From: Phoronis australis
Lineage: Eukaryota; Phoronida; Phoronidae
Direction: 5' to 3'
Length of the DNA: 64,000 bases
Assembly (NCBI GenBank): GCA_002633005.1
Contig: NMRA01000311.1
Span: forward strand, 323,839-387,838
Shown: in pieces, positions 1-11,754 of the stretch
How the letters are laid out: each line of letters starts with the position of its first letter
Numbering within the stretch: the stretch's first letter is position 1
Program-made: the position numbers and the translations under genes
The notes under the pieces: generated by a model
What the model saw: only the letters and a program-made list of their open reading frames with translations
What the model was told of the DNA's origin: nothing
Databases searched by the model: none

Positions 1-1211
1 CGTCTCTAAAAGAAGCCGTGGAGTGAAATTAATCAACATCGTGTTTCCAATAGGCCTAAATCTGCCTTATCTTATGAGTTGACGACCGACAAAGGCGATT
101 TTTTGTCATCGTGGGGTTGGCCTAGTATTTAATAAACCCAGGCTCTCTAATAAAGGGCTTCCTCTAAATACCCCGCCTTCTATTAGAAACTCTACGGCAA
201 AAAAACTTCCATTAGTGCACAGTTTCTGCATTCATAGTATTTTCCTTGTGCCTTGGAGTTATATTTGGGATATCGGCGTTTTAGGCCAGATCGTCAACAG
301 GAAGATGATGATGAACGCTCCCTCTAATCTCTCTTTTCCATCTCAGTCGTTGTCTGTAAAGACTCTAAGCTGGTGCCTCCTATAATTCTGACGATGGTTA
401 AAATTCTAACAGAAACGTTTGATCGCATATGCTTAATATGTAAATATGTTTTTTAAAGTGTTCATCATCGCCTTACGGTTAGATTTGTTGAATCGGATAG
501 GTTGTTTTTTGGTATCTCGATGTTTGTGAATTTCGTCTTTTCATCCAAATCTGGCACACTAGCTTCTAAAATTCTTTTCCTCAAACCAATCACTGACACA
601 ATAAGCAACGCATGCTGAAGTTTTGTGTTGGCACTGTGATATTAACGGGGACGTTAGCGTATTGTGGCACTGGGTGAGTAAGTTCTTCTTTCAAATTATA
701 GTTTTGAAGACTGTAACTGTGTTTGCTAATAGAATTCTCCTAATAATTCTCTTGTTCCCAGTTTACTGTTTTCTTAAATCCAGTGTCCTGCTCATTGTTG
801 TATTGCATTGTATTTTATTGTATTGTATTGTCTCCTTACATTTGTGAGCATCGGTACAATGATTCGATTAGGATATGAAACTCTGTATATCGCAGCATGC
901 CATGGAATAGAAACGTAACGACCCATTCCAAAAAAACTGACTTAGCTAAGACAAATCTTAAATTTTAGTACATTTAAAAAAAAATAAATTTGTCTCAAAA
1001 CCAAATCAAGAAAGAGATCTTAAGTTTGACTTAAGTGTATGACCTACGTTTTTCCTTAATTTTGACTAGCTTTCCAATTGTGGAAGTTTCTAAGTTTGGA
1101 AGTTAAGACAAATCTTAGACTTAAGTCAAAAATGAACTTAAGTCAATTTCTTGGAACAGGTCCCTGTTGTTTACACAATAAGGAATTCAATAATCTTCGC
1201 TTTTTTACCAG
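1..1211. other. Intronic sequence upstream of the first recognisable dipeptidase exon
   Basis: I see no exon of the dipeptidase here. The exon carrying the first zinc ligands (an HRD-type motif) is not recognisable, so it probably lies left of the window. A MITE-like inverted repeat occupies about 915-1165. Confidence 0.5.
915..1165. repeat. MITE-like element with terminal inverted repeats
   Basis: The left end reads ccattccaaaaaaactgact. The right end, on the other strand, reads gttccaagaaattgactta. The inner segments aagacaaatcttaa and agacaaatcttagact are also related. It is a short non-coding element in an intron of the dipeptidase gene. Confidence 0.5.
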
Positions 1212-4200
1212 GCTGGAGACCGAGACGGACAATTGTATTCGCAAGTTGGGGAGCCGAGGAGCATGGAATAGTGGGCTCCGTTGAATGGGTAGAGGTAAAT
1301 TGTATTTTAATAGAGGTAAATTGAATTTTAATACAGAGAAATACTTTTAAGAATTATTTTTACTAGCATTGATATAGTTTATCTGCGCATCACAGGGCAT
1401 TGGTGTGTTACGTCTATTTTACTTTTCTTACGAGGCCCCCGGTCTGTAATGAGACTCGTGGTTTGAATTCGGTAGTTTAAATGCGATGGCGGCTTCTCAC
1501 TAGGCAATGCACAGACACAGTTAGTCACCGAAAAGTTACTTTGTCGTCATATTTCACCAATGAGGAAAGATCGGGTAGATAACTAAATTGTTTATTTACG
1601 AGTTACGCGCCTGAATTAGAAATGTTATAACCCCTTAAAAACGAGGTTCGATCTTTTTGGAGTACAAACATTGTACAACTGCACAAAACTGATGAGACTA
1701 TGAGGCTATCTGCTTATGTTGTAGAACTACATAAAGTCCCTAGCCGAAAGGACAGTGGCTTATCTAAATGTGGATATTGCATTAGAAGGTAAGACGCATG
1801 GTAATACAACAACGTTATCGTAAGATGAGACTGAAAATGGACATCTTCACCGAGTGTGACGAAAAGACCCAGTTAACAACATGGCCTATCAAGCAAGATG
1901 CACGTTACCGCTGTTTTGAAAGTTTAGTCGATAAAGTTGTCAAGAACATATAAACCCACCCCCCTTTAAAACAACTTCTGATTTAGGTCCCCTTACCAAT
2001 ATCAGATTTGTTTCCACTCCCTAACCGGTGGTTCATAATTACGCAGATTTGGGTTTAAAGCGTCACTTAGTGTTGATGTTACAATATTTATTGCCTAGCT
2101 TGTTGGTTACAGGTAACTATTCGTTGAGAGCCAAGGCGACACCGTTAATGAATCACGTGCTGTTTGAAAGTTCCAAAAAGGTGAGCAAGTGTTATGTGAA
2201 GGGGTGAACACAATTTCATGGCCGCGCCTCGAAATTCTAGCTGCATCAATCTATGACTAGCAAACATCAAATCCAAGGGACAATTCTCCACTACCTGCAC
2301 CTCACTTCTCATGCGCACCGAAGGGACTCCCTAACCGGTGACCAAACCCCAGACCTGGACCACGGCTCCGCAAGAGGAACCTGGTTCCCGGATATGGACT
2401 AGTTATGTGTCACCAGGGTTGCGTTCCGTATACCTAACACACTCGCGAGAATTGTTGTGTGATCACGTGCGTCAGTTATAATGCATGGCGATATCTCGCA
2501 AAGTCTTGTGTGATCATGAATTTTCGCGAGTTTCTTCAAGATATACGGAACGCTTGGTCGATATGGAATATTTTCGGCACGTATAATTTTATGCAGTTCA
2601 GGGACGCGGGTGAATTTGTATAGCGTCAGTGTCCGGGTGAATATTCAAAAAATGCGACAGGTCATTTACAGGTCGTCGATTCTCTCGTTAACTGGAATGA
2701 CCCAATTTTACATTTGAAAAAGATGCACAGAGTAACTATTTTCAGGCAATCATTGGGAATTATACTGTGGAATCACAGTAAACTGATAAACTACTCGGAA
2801 CTAGCGTAGTTCATGATTTAAAGTGGAACTTTCACGCTAATTCCTTATCCCTGTGATTGCTGGGCCAAATCAGTTAGAAAGACAACATATAGCGACGATG
2901 TTAATATGAAGTAGGTTGAAAATTGCGAAATGTTTTTAAAAATAAGCTTTGCGGCAAAGGCGATCCGCCGCAAGTCACTGAACCGTGTCCAGTAAGTATA
3001 CCGTGACGTGGTGCTGAGGAATAACACTGCATGATGTGGGCTATGTGAGCCCGCGAGGTACGTCATTAGTGCAAAGGTCACCTATTTGCAGAATTTTTTG
3101 TTTTCACATTTATAACTTGTCATTTAATACGACTGCGCTTTGTTTAGCGTAGGTTATGCAAAACTAGCGCTGCGTTTAGTTCCTGCTATACATTAGCATG
3201 GTTACACATAGGAGCATGTAAATATTCCTTTAAGATCAATGAAATTGTGTTTTTAAGCCCTAAGACCTGAGAATTGTCAAGTCAGCGCAAAATGCATACA
3301 GTTTACATTTTACAGATACCGAATCCAGATCATTCTGAAGTAGAGAATGGCAGAAAAACGGTTTATGATACATGGGCTTTCCGTAAACCGAAAAAAGGTA
3401 GAGACGGAAAAAAACTCGATGTGCCACAGTAAGTGAAAACAATTTGATAGTGATGATGAGGACGAATTCAGGATCAAATTACATTGGTTTTAGAATTTGT
3501 CCGCGCAGTATAAGGACTGACTTTGATACGAATGTTAGGATTTTATTTAACTTTCGGTCCGCAGGGTAGGGTGTAATGGTGCAATGCCATGAACCTCATT
3601 CGAGTGCCATTTAGAGCAAGCCGGGTATCCTGCATAGGCGAATTTAGGGGGGGGGGCGGGGGGGGGCGCCGCTGCCGGAAAAAATAAAACAGCAAGAGCG
3701 TGAGGAAATATTGCGTTTATTAACTAACCCCGGTAATTAACATGCGGTTGAAACAAAATTTAACAAAGTGTGGAGTTGCGCAATCGGTTTCCCGTTTTTT
3801 TAGTCCTCCACACCATGCAATCATGTGCTTTGCGCGATTCCTGAGCCAAAACGTTGGGCACCCCCCTTATGATATCTTAGATCCGCCACTGCCCTGCTCT
3901 AAGAAATGGCCTTTTCGCAATGAATTTCTGAGAGAAGAGTATCTTTTTCGATTCCCTAAGACCTATTTGCGCAAAGATTTCTGGGAAAAATGTTGTTCGC
4001 AAGAGATTCGCAGCAACGCACCAGGCTTAGTACTGAGTACGGGTGCGATAACCAGAGCGATCACAAGGACATTTCTGTTCAAAAAAAGGTTATAGGTTTT
4101 GGCTATCACTTGCAGACGTAGTGCCGTGAAAATTAGTAAATGCAGTGTGGTATGGAAAATACTGTAACACTGCGCCACAATCGTTTCTGAAATGATTGTA

Positions 4201-7200
4201 AAAGATTCTAGTGAAATTGTCTGTATCAATATGATTATTCATTTTCCAAGCAATGTCAGCCGGTCTTTTTGTCCTTTATGTTATTTAGTTTTCCATTTTA
4301 AGTCAAACCAACACCTGGTTTAATTTCAGAAACAGCGCCACGAGCGAGTGTTTTTTTTGAAAAAATCGCTGATGGGTGTAAAGGCATACTTTCGTAAACA
4401 AATTAACTTTTTGAACGCTAGACATAACAGAACTTCATGTCCAAGGAATAATATCACGGTGAAAATTTGTTTTGTCACTCCTCAGCACTTGGCATTGACA
4501 ATGATATTTTTTAATATACGGTAACATTTTCATCGTCGCAAACGCCAAAGTTAGAATTCATTCTAAGTGTTCATCTTATCAGCAGATTTTCGAAAACCCG
4601 GATCAGGCAAATATCTTGCTTTGAATAAGCGCTCTTTCGGGAAAGCAGGTACAATTTTTGGATATATCAAATAGATTTTAACGTAGTCCTACAACTTTCA
4701 ATTTCGAAGAAAGTGCTTAATCTGGACGCAAACTCAGGGGTGGGTCCAGCATTTTGAGTTGGGGGNCCCTAAATCTACCACCTAACGAGGAAGCACGTAC
4801 ATGTATTCATGATTATACACGCACTGCAGGCCAGGCGTGCTGAGCGAACATTGTCCGTTATTCACTGCGTTCCGCAAGCCAAATAGCAGTGCGCATTTTT
4901 TAAATGTTGGGGTGCGCCAGAGCGGCATCATCAATGTCAATGATTGTTTTACTCAGTTGGTTCGCGTATAGGCGAAGGCACCTGATTCCGAATATAGGCG
5001 TAGCTTCGAATGTAGGACCGGTGCCTAAATATGGGCATCGACCGTAAAAATAAAACGTTGCACTTATCAGTGATGGAATTTTGTAAGATATGGTGACATT
5101 TTAAAAATCTTAGGATTTACACTTTTGATCCTCCAGTGACTTCCCCTTTTCTGAAAGACTAGGCTTAAGCCACTGGGTCGGGGATACCTTGATTTTGTTT
5201 ACTTCTATCACTGCCCGTTTAAAAATGCAACTATTCAAGTCAATGCGGTCGCCGTACTCGCTAAAAAATAAATTTTGCGGGAATTATTGCCTGTTTATGA
5301 TACTGTGGCGGCTTCGTGGTGACTTGTAATTTTTCGCAAGTCGCCAAACACAGTCGGAACTCAAATTGGCGACCTGCAGTTCGTCAAATCGAGCACTGAA
5401 TACGGACCATTTTGGTTCGAAAAAGTGATGCTACTGGCGAGTATAATTTATTGCAAAAGAACTCTTTTTCATACACGCTGTCCACAAATGGTCCCTTTTC
5501 ATGTCCACTCTCTAAAATTGTACTGGTTATCACATTTTGTAAATTGTAATGAATCCACAAAGTTTTCAATCCGATCCCTGCGCGATGATGCTTAAATAAG
5601 ACTACAGTGTAAGACATGTTATCCTTGAACACTAGAACCGGACACTCGACAAAATATTAAATCATTTTCTTCAATTCGTTTTCAAAGACAATTTCGATAT
5701 TTTCATCATTTAATAAGGATTTTCTCTCTGTCTTGTGTCTAGGGTTATAACGATTGGATCGGGAAGTGACTATCAAGGATTTATTCAGCTGGGAGGCATT
5801 CCGTCCTGCGACATTAGATATACATTTGATCAGGTGAGTCAATGTCATTTATAATATTATAGTATTTTGCCGTTGTATTCATTATATCAAGGTTTATATG
5901 CGAAAACCCATACATCACAAGTTACTGAACTGTAATATTTTCCCGACGTTGGCGAACCGCCTGGCGTTGACGGCTGACTGGTTTCCATGAAAATTACGTC
6001 GTAACGGACCTCGAGTCAGGAAACTTAATTCTGACAGGTCGTGTCTGTTCACAAAGGAATACTTGTCTTTCACCCACACAGCCTTCCTGCAAACTTTGTC
6101 TGTCCGGCACCTCGATGTCCGCAGTCTCGAACGAGTTTCCCGTGTCACTAAGGTGACTGAACACTGTAGACTTAAAACCAATAACATTAGTCCTGCGATG
6201 CTGAGGAATACACTTATGTCAATTGTTCCTTTTCATTCAAACAAAACCAACTTTAATTTCGGTCGTCGACATTCTATTCACATATGTGTTTAAATAATCT
6301 TAAACGGAAATCTTCGCATACTATTTAATGCATGAATATTTTTGTTATAAAAAGCAAACAATATCTTTGAGAAAGTTGTATTACCGGGGATCAATAACAT
6401 TCGTATTTCCAGAAGTTGAAGCTATCGTCTTATCCCCTCTACCATTCGGTCTATGAAACGTTTCATTTAGTAGATGAAGTAATGGACAAAGATTACAAGG
6501 TAAGGTAAAGTTACGGTAATTCTCTCGTTTACGTACGTTCAATATAGGTGACACGTGAAAATCTGTTTAAGTGTTAAATTTCTCGAGAAAACTAAAAATT
6601 AAGAAAATGTTAGTCTCTCACTAACATGGTTGTAGTATGTATATATGTAATAAAACAACTTTTCGTTAATTATCCATTATTCGCTGTTAAGTAATCATCC
6701 TTTGAAAAATGGAAAAACGATTTTTTTTGTGAGAAATTGAGTTACCGTAATAATGAATACATCAAAACAACCGATGGTTTCAGTGTCACAACAATGACGG
6801 TTCAACTCGCTGAGCATTTTGCTGTCGTGCGTTAATCGAATGTGTATACATTTTCTAGTCACATTCCTTGTACGACATTAAAACGAGATTTTTGCAAAAC
6901 AAATCGTAAGATTGTTGTGAGATGTCAATGATAGTAGTATCATGAACATGGACGAGAGTATGGTGGCGAAACACGCCGCATTCGTGTAACTGTCGTACGT
7001 CTAACACAGGACGATTTCGCAGGGCCTTAGACGAGATAGACAGTACCACCGTCTCTGCTTAGCAGTTGAGACTTCGATGCTCCCATAGGGCCTTCAAACG
7101 CTGAAAGCTATTCGGCGAATTATGTCTCACACTGATTAAACCATCGAAGTCACGTTGCAATAAGTAGTTTTGGGCACAGACGGACAACTTAGGAGGCCGT

Positions 7201-10200
7201 CGATGTCTTCAGTTCCTTCCAACTCGAATGAATAATACTCCCGGAATCAAACTTTTTTCTAGCAGTCCTTCGTTCACTTGACGAAATCGGCAACTGGCCA
7301 TTTTTACACTGCTCACGTCAGGAGATATGACGTCTCTGCTCAGTAGAGACGGTGGCAATGTTTATAGACGACGCTACTTGATTAGCACTGGGCGGTCCCT
7401 TGCGATCAGGAACACTAGATGATGAATTAAGCTTTCGAACGCAGTACTGCTCCACCTCTCCCCCGTTGCCACCAATTCCTCTCGTAGGACCACTATGTTG
7501 AGGGGTTCCTATCGCTCCAAGTGGGAGCCCCTGTTTCAAGAGTTGCTAAACTGTACGGCAGTTAACTAATGGAAGTACTACAGGGTGTCCCTTCGCCACT
7601 GGGGGCCAGAAAGTTAAGCCTCATTCTCGCTGACAGAACTGCCACTGCGTACATTACATGTAAATGCGCGAAATAATGGTAACTTCGCAATTCCTTCAGG
7701 AGAATATTTCTACTTTGTCTAGTTTGGTTATACAAACATAACTTTTCAAAATGTTAGCAGGATCTTTCTAGCACTGAGTGAAATTGCAACCGACTCGAGC
7801 GAGTTCGTGAGATAAATCACCACATGTTTTGTAATTTTACGTTTTGGTGTTTCAGTATTTGACCGCTGTGACTCAAATGTGGGCCGAATTAACTCGCTTA
7901 CTAGCTGACGAAGTAATAATACCTCTCGATGTTAACCAATATAGTACCGCACTTCAAGATTTCACCGACAGTTTACTTGACACGTACGGGGATAAAATGA
8001 AAGAAAACGGATTACAACCTGGGTTAGGTAAGTCCGCTAAACAACTACTGAGAAAGCAATTTGCCGTGGAATGTTGGGTAACGCAAACTTGGAGTCCAAT
8101 GTATTAAGGATTTTGTATTTTTTTGCTGCATTTTAACTCTGTTCTGATTACACAGGTTTCCTGCAGAAATCCGTGTCAAATTTTGGAAAAGCCTGTGAAG
8201 ATTTTGTGCGCAAGTTGAAGACGGTGAACAAGAAAAAGTAAGTTTTAATTCATTCCAGCTGAAAAATACATGTACATTATCGAGAAATCAGCTGTTTGGA
8301 TTTCATATTTTCTCACGACATATTTCATCACTATCACTAAACTCACTCAGAGTTTATCTCTCAAGTCCTCATGTTCTGGTCGATGCACAGCCACGTGTAG
8401 GTACGAAACACGTTACAACTTTGAATCTACTGTACACACTACTGAATATACTTTCCGAGCATATCCCTGGGGAACAGTCACCAGAAACTTACGTACATGT
8501 ATATTTCAACAAGGGATTTTAAAAAAGCCCCTAAAGGATCCCAAAGGAAATATATTTGTTCAAAACATGACCGTAACATAAATTGATAGTTTCTTATTTT
8601 CACAACCAGAAATGCATAATACCTTAACAGTTTCGGCTCCTATCAGCAACCATCTCCCGAAGTTATCGGACACTAGGACTCCTAGTGTCCGATAACTTCG
8701 GCAGATAGTTGCTGAAAGGAGCCGAAACTGTCAAGGTATTATGCTTTTCTGGTTGTGAAAATTAGAAACTATCAATTTGTACTCTGCCAACCTTATGAAA
8801 GTATTTAGTGATGACTGTAATACAATGAAATCTCCTACCTTTCACCGTTTGGAACGCAGATTTTCCGGAAAGCACTCGTACATGTAGCTGTCAATCAGAG
8901 ATGGCACAAAACATTAATTATGCTTTTCTTTTTAGTCCATTAGCAGTACGAATGGTTAATGACCAAATAATACAGTTGGAACGAGCTTTCATTGACCCAA
9001 ACGGATTACCTGGACAGAAGTATTACAGGTAACAAACAGCCTGTGCTGGCAACAGCGCAGAAAGTGATAACCAAACAGTCGCGTTTTCTCCTTGAGGTAG
9101 CAAATGATTTCTTACCACTGAGTTTGGACGAGCGCAGACGGAAAGCTACGAACTGAGCTAGCTGCATCAAATCAAACCAAGCTCAGTAATTTCACAGCTT
9201 GAGCTCATCACCGCGTGAAAATTGTAAATTAGCGAGACTTGTACATTACAAATCGGATAAGAAAACCGTAACGTACAAAAGATTACCTGTACATGGATGT
9301 GAACACGAAGTGATTTCACAGTATGTTGGGATAAAAGTTATGACAACGATGGTATGTGAAAATTGAGCCTCCCGGGTGAACAAAATCGTGATTATACTGG
9401 AATGAGGGGGATACCTTCTCGTACCAGGAGACAAACATTTTATAGTTCAGGGCCCTAAGAAACTTAAATCGGTTCTGCTCGCTGTTTGCTCGTGACAATG
9501 ATGTGAGGTACAAAACTCATATGGGGTAGCGATTTGATGTCGTAGATTTCCATCTGTGCAGGGCTAACTTGCATGTACATATATCTAAAGGCATTTTTAT
9601 TAACCGTGTCCGGCTCACAATAGAATTCACCACTTGGTTTTAAAATGCCTCTTATCCGGCAAAACTTGCTTGTCAGGTTATTCCTCATCAAAAAATACAA
9701 GGCGACATTGGTAATGTAGTGCCCTAAAATTGCTGTATGCTTTTGATTCAATTCACCGTTTATGTTTGCTAAGCTCACTGACGAGGGGGCGTTTTCGCCG
9801 TTCTGTATTTCGTTCATTTGTTGTGCTAAAATAACAATCTACTATGTTAAGTGTTTTCAACATGGTGCATGGTTTTATGGGCTCATGGTGCGCGGAAGGT
9901 GAAATTCGTTGCGGTTTGTATTGAAAACGCACTCAACTAATGAAAGGGTGTGCCCTTATTTGAACTCGTTTTTTCAAGTTATAAGTATGCGGGGCTTATG
10001 GCACTTAGTCGCTCTCTTCAGGAAAAATATCTTTTTCTTACAGACACGTTCTTCTTGCTCCAAGCTCTCACGATTCGTACTCTGGAGCGGGCTTCCCCGG
10101 TCTGAAAGACCTTATGTACAAAATAGAGAAATCGACCAATGCAACAGCTCAGTGGGAGAGAGTGAAGCGCTACCTTTCGGTCATTATCTATACCATCGAT

Positions 10201-10251
10201 TCAGCGGCGTCAACTTTGCTCGACGTCACAAAAATACATAAAACTTTATAA
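1212..10251 (+). CDS. N-acetylated-alpha-linked acidic dipeptidase (glutamate carboxypeptidase II family), 3' part
   Basis: This is a membrane-type zinc peptidase of family M28B (FOLH1/NAALAD2 group), which removes C-terminal glutamate from peptides or folates. Exons read from the sequence: 1212-1294, 1725-1788, 2113-2180, tentatively 2672-2731, 5743-5833, 6413-6499, 7856-8027, 8156-8237, 8936-9028 and 10044-10251 (TAA). Apart from the 2672/5743 junction all phases agree. The first exon carries SWGAEEHG, with the catalytic and zinc-binding Glu pair; NVDIALEG carries the next Asp ligand; [10 protein letters not shown] carries the last His ligand. The remainder matches the TfR-like dimerisation domain ([22 protein letters not shown]). 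The first part of the protein, with the other zinc ligands, lies before base 1. An AATAAA is at 10549. Compared with human GCPII, the arginine patch and the glutarate-binding Lys are partly replaced, so the substrate may differ. Family assignment is firm; the exact paralogue is not. Confidence 0.9.
2420..2556. repeat. MITE-like element with inverted ends
   Basis: The ends gcgttccgtatac and gatatacggaacgc are inverted relative to each other. The interior has cacgtg and a tatctcgca...gtcttg segment that recurs near 11870-11930 and resembles 62870-62950, so this looks like a dispersed family. Confidence 0.45.
2823..3235 (+). repeat. Dispersed repeat, copy 1 of a 400-bp family
   Basis: The stretch is colinear with 59146-59545. 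Shared blocks include gtaggttgaaaattgc, gtacgtcattagtgc (tacgtcattagtgc in the other copy) and ggtcacctattt. Long similarity with scattered changes shows an interspersed element of unknown class. No coding frame survives. Confidence 0.6.
3635..3892 (+). mobile_element. hAT-like non-autonomous element, short copy
   Basis: It begins near cataggcgaatttagg, followed by a long G run, and ends with ttagatccgccactg. The ends are inverted copies of the CAGTGGCGGATC type seen in hAT elements. It is an internally shortened relative of the copies at 36666 and 53130 and lacks their tRNA-like part. The flanks tcctg and ccctg could be a worn target duplication. Confidence 0.55.
7037..7290 (+). repeat. Foldback repeat family A, copy 1
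   Basis: It shares gacagtaccaccgtctc, cggcgaattatg, aaaccatc.aagtcacgttg and aatcaaacttttttc with copies at 33904-34168 and 57081-57365, and with inverted copies at 33063, 33523 and 34556. It lies in a dipeptidase intron. Short ORFs here come from the repeat. Confidence 0.6.
8580..8778. repeat. Near-perfect 199-bp palindrome (MITE-like)
   Basis: Two arms of about 99 bp are reverse complements with few mismatches, around a single spacer base at 8679. The outer ends are aaattgatag and ctatcaattt; the centre is ggacactagga, c, tcctagtgtcc. It lies in the dipeptidase intron between exons 8156-8237 and 8936-9028. It has no coding content and would form a long hairpin in RNA. Confidence 0.85.
9464..9817 (-). 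other. Orphan 117-codon ORF in a dipeptidase intron
   Basis: An open frame with an ATG start lies antisense in the last dipeptidase intron. An acceptor-like ttattttag stands just upstream of the ATG on its own strand. The predicted product has mixed, non-repetitive composition (for example [15 protein letters not shown]), unlike the simple-sequence ORFs nearby. I do not recognise a family. It may be a chance ORF, a transposon fragment or a small antisense gene. Confidence 0.25.
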
Positions 10252-10548
10252 CTCTCTGCAGCGATAAGACACGAAGTTTAGATTAGAAAGTCAATCTTTG
10301 TTGCTATGACGCTTCAAGAAATGTTTATATACGCTGTACGAATCAAGCGCGCGTTTTATTAAATGTCGCACACCCAGTCGTAATGTACATTGTCCACATT
10401 ATCATTCACCAAATTGAAGTACTTTTGTGTCCCAAAATGCATAACATATACACCACAGCCGTTCTGGAGAAATCTTTCGGAGTGGATTCCATTCAGGATT
10501 GTTGTTTATAATTTATGCTTTAAATATTATACATGAAGCTCTATTTTT

Positions 10549-10554
10549 AATAAA
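10549..10554 (+). terminator. Polyadenylation signal AATAAA
   Basis: The first AATAAA after the dipeptidase stop, about 300 bp downstream. It is a likely 3' end of that transcript. Confidence 0.5.
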
Positions 10555-10825
10555 AGAATTGCAGTGGTTCGCTAATTGTAAATTTGACGCACGGTCGAAT
10601 TTAGCTAAGAAGCGTTGTGTTGTTCTTGCAAAAACCCAATGTTGCCTTCGTAATATGACTCAAGACAGCGTACAGCCCTCACATAATTACTTTTGGGTGC
10701 AGCCTTCAAGTGGAACCTTCTAAGTCAATCAAGCGCAGCCGTTGTGTGTATAGGAACTACATGCAAGTCTTTAAGGGACACTTTACTAGTTTTTGAATAC
10801 ACATCACGGAACGTTTTAAATTAAT

Positions 10826-11754
10826 GACACCCCCACCACCACCACCCCACTTCCACCGTCAACACCACCATCATCATCCTCAACACTACCATCATCATCA
10901 CCACTACCACCAACAGTTCATCATCATCACCAACGCCACACCACCACCATCATCATCATCATCCTCACCACCATCATCATCATCATCCTCACCACCATCA
11001 TCATCATCCTCACCACCATCATCATCCCCACCACCATCATCATCCTCACCACCANNNNNNNNNNNNNNNNNNNNNNNNNNNNNNNNNNNNNNNNNNNNNN
11101 NNNNNNNNNNNNNNNNNNNNNNNNNNNNNNNNNNNNNNNNNNNNNNNNNNNNNNNNNNNNNNNNNNNNNNNNNNNNNNNNNNNNNNNNNNNNNNNNNNNN
11201 NNNNNNNNNNNNNNNNNNNNNNNNNNNNNNNNNNNNNNNNNNNNNNNNNNNNNNNNNNNNNNNNNNNNNNNNNNNNNNNNNNNNNNNNNNNNNNNNNNNN
11301 NNNNNNNNNNNNNNNNNNNNNNNNNNNNNNNNNNNNNNNNNNNNNNNNNNNNNNNNNNNNNNNNNNNNNNNNNNNNNNNNNNNNNNNNNNNNNNNNNNNN
11401 NNNNNNNNNNNNNNNNNNNNNNNNNNNNNNNNNNNNNNNNNNNNNNNNNNNNNNNNNNNNNNNNNNNNNNNNNNNNNNNNNNNNNNNNNNNNNNNNNNNN
11501 NNNNNNNNNNNNNNNNNNNNNNNNNNNNNNNNNNNNNNNNNNNNNNNNNNNNNNNNNNNNNNNNNNNNNNNNNNNNNNNNNNNNNNNNNNNNNNNNNNNN
11601 NNNNNNNNNNNNNNNNNNNNNNNNNNNNNNNNNNNNNCACCACCATCATCCTCACCACCATCATCCTCACCATTACTATCATCATGACGACCACCACCAA
11701 CAGTTCATCATCACCACCATGCACCGCCACACCACCACCACGACCAGGGCGTGT
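10826..11754. repeat. CAC/CAT-CTT-type trinucleotide repeat with a 583-bp assembly gap
   Basis: The sequence is imperfect ccaccatcatcat units, with the N run from 11055 to 11637. Repeats continue on both sides of the gap, so the assembler could not cross the array. Its true length is unknown. ORFs on both strands here are repeat artefacts. Confidence 0.95.

Noticed and set aside
2341-2392. Possible extra dipeptidase exon (acidic [10 protein letters not shown] stretch)
   Set aside because: It has no usable donor and its fit to the GCPII loop is only superficial.
3742-4095. 117-codon plus ORF
   Set aside because: Starts inside the hAT-like element copy and runs out of it; no family signature.
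7318-7539. 73-codon minus ORF
   Set aside because: Adjoins foldback repeat family A and shows no conserved features.
10824-11730. Long ORFs on both strands (Pro/Ser-rich and Met/Val-rich)
   Set aside because: They are translations of the CAC/CAT repeat and run through the N gap.
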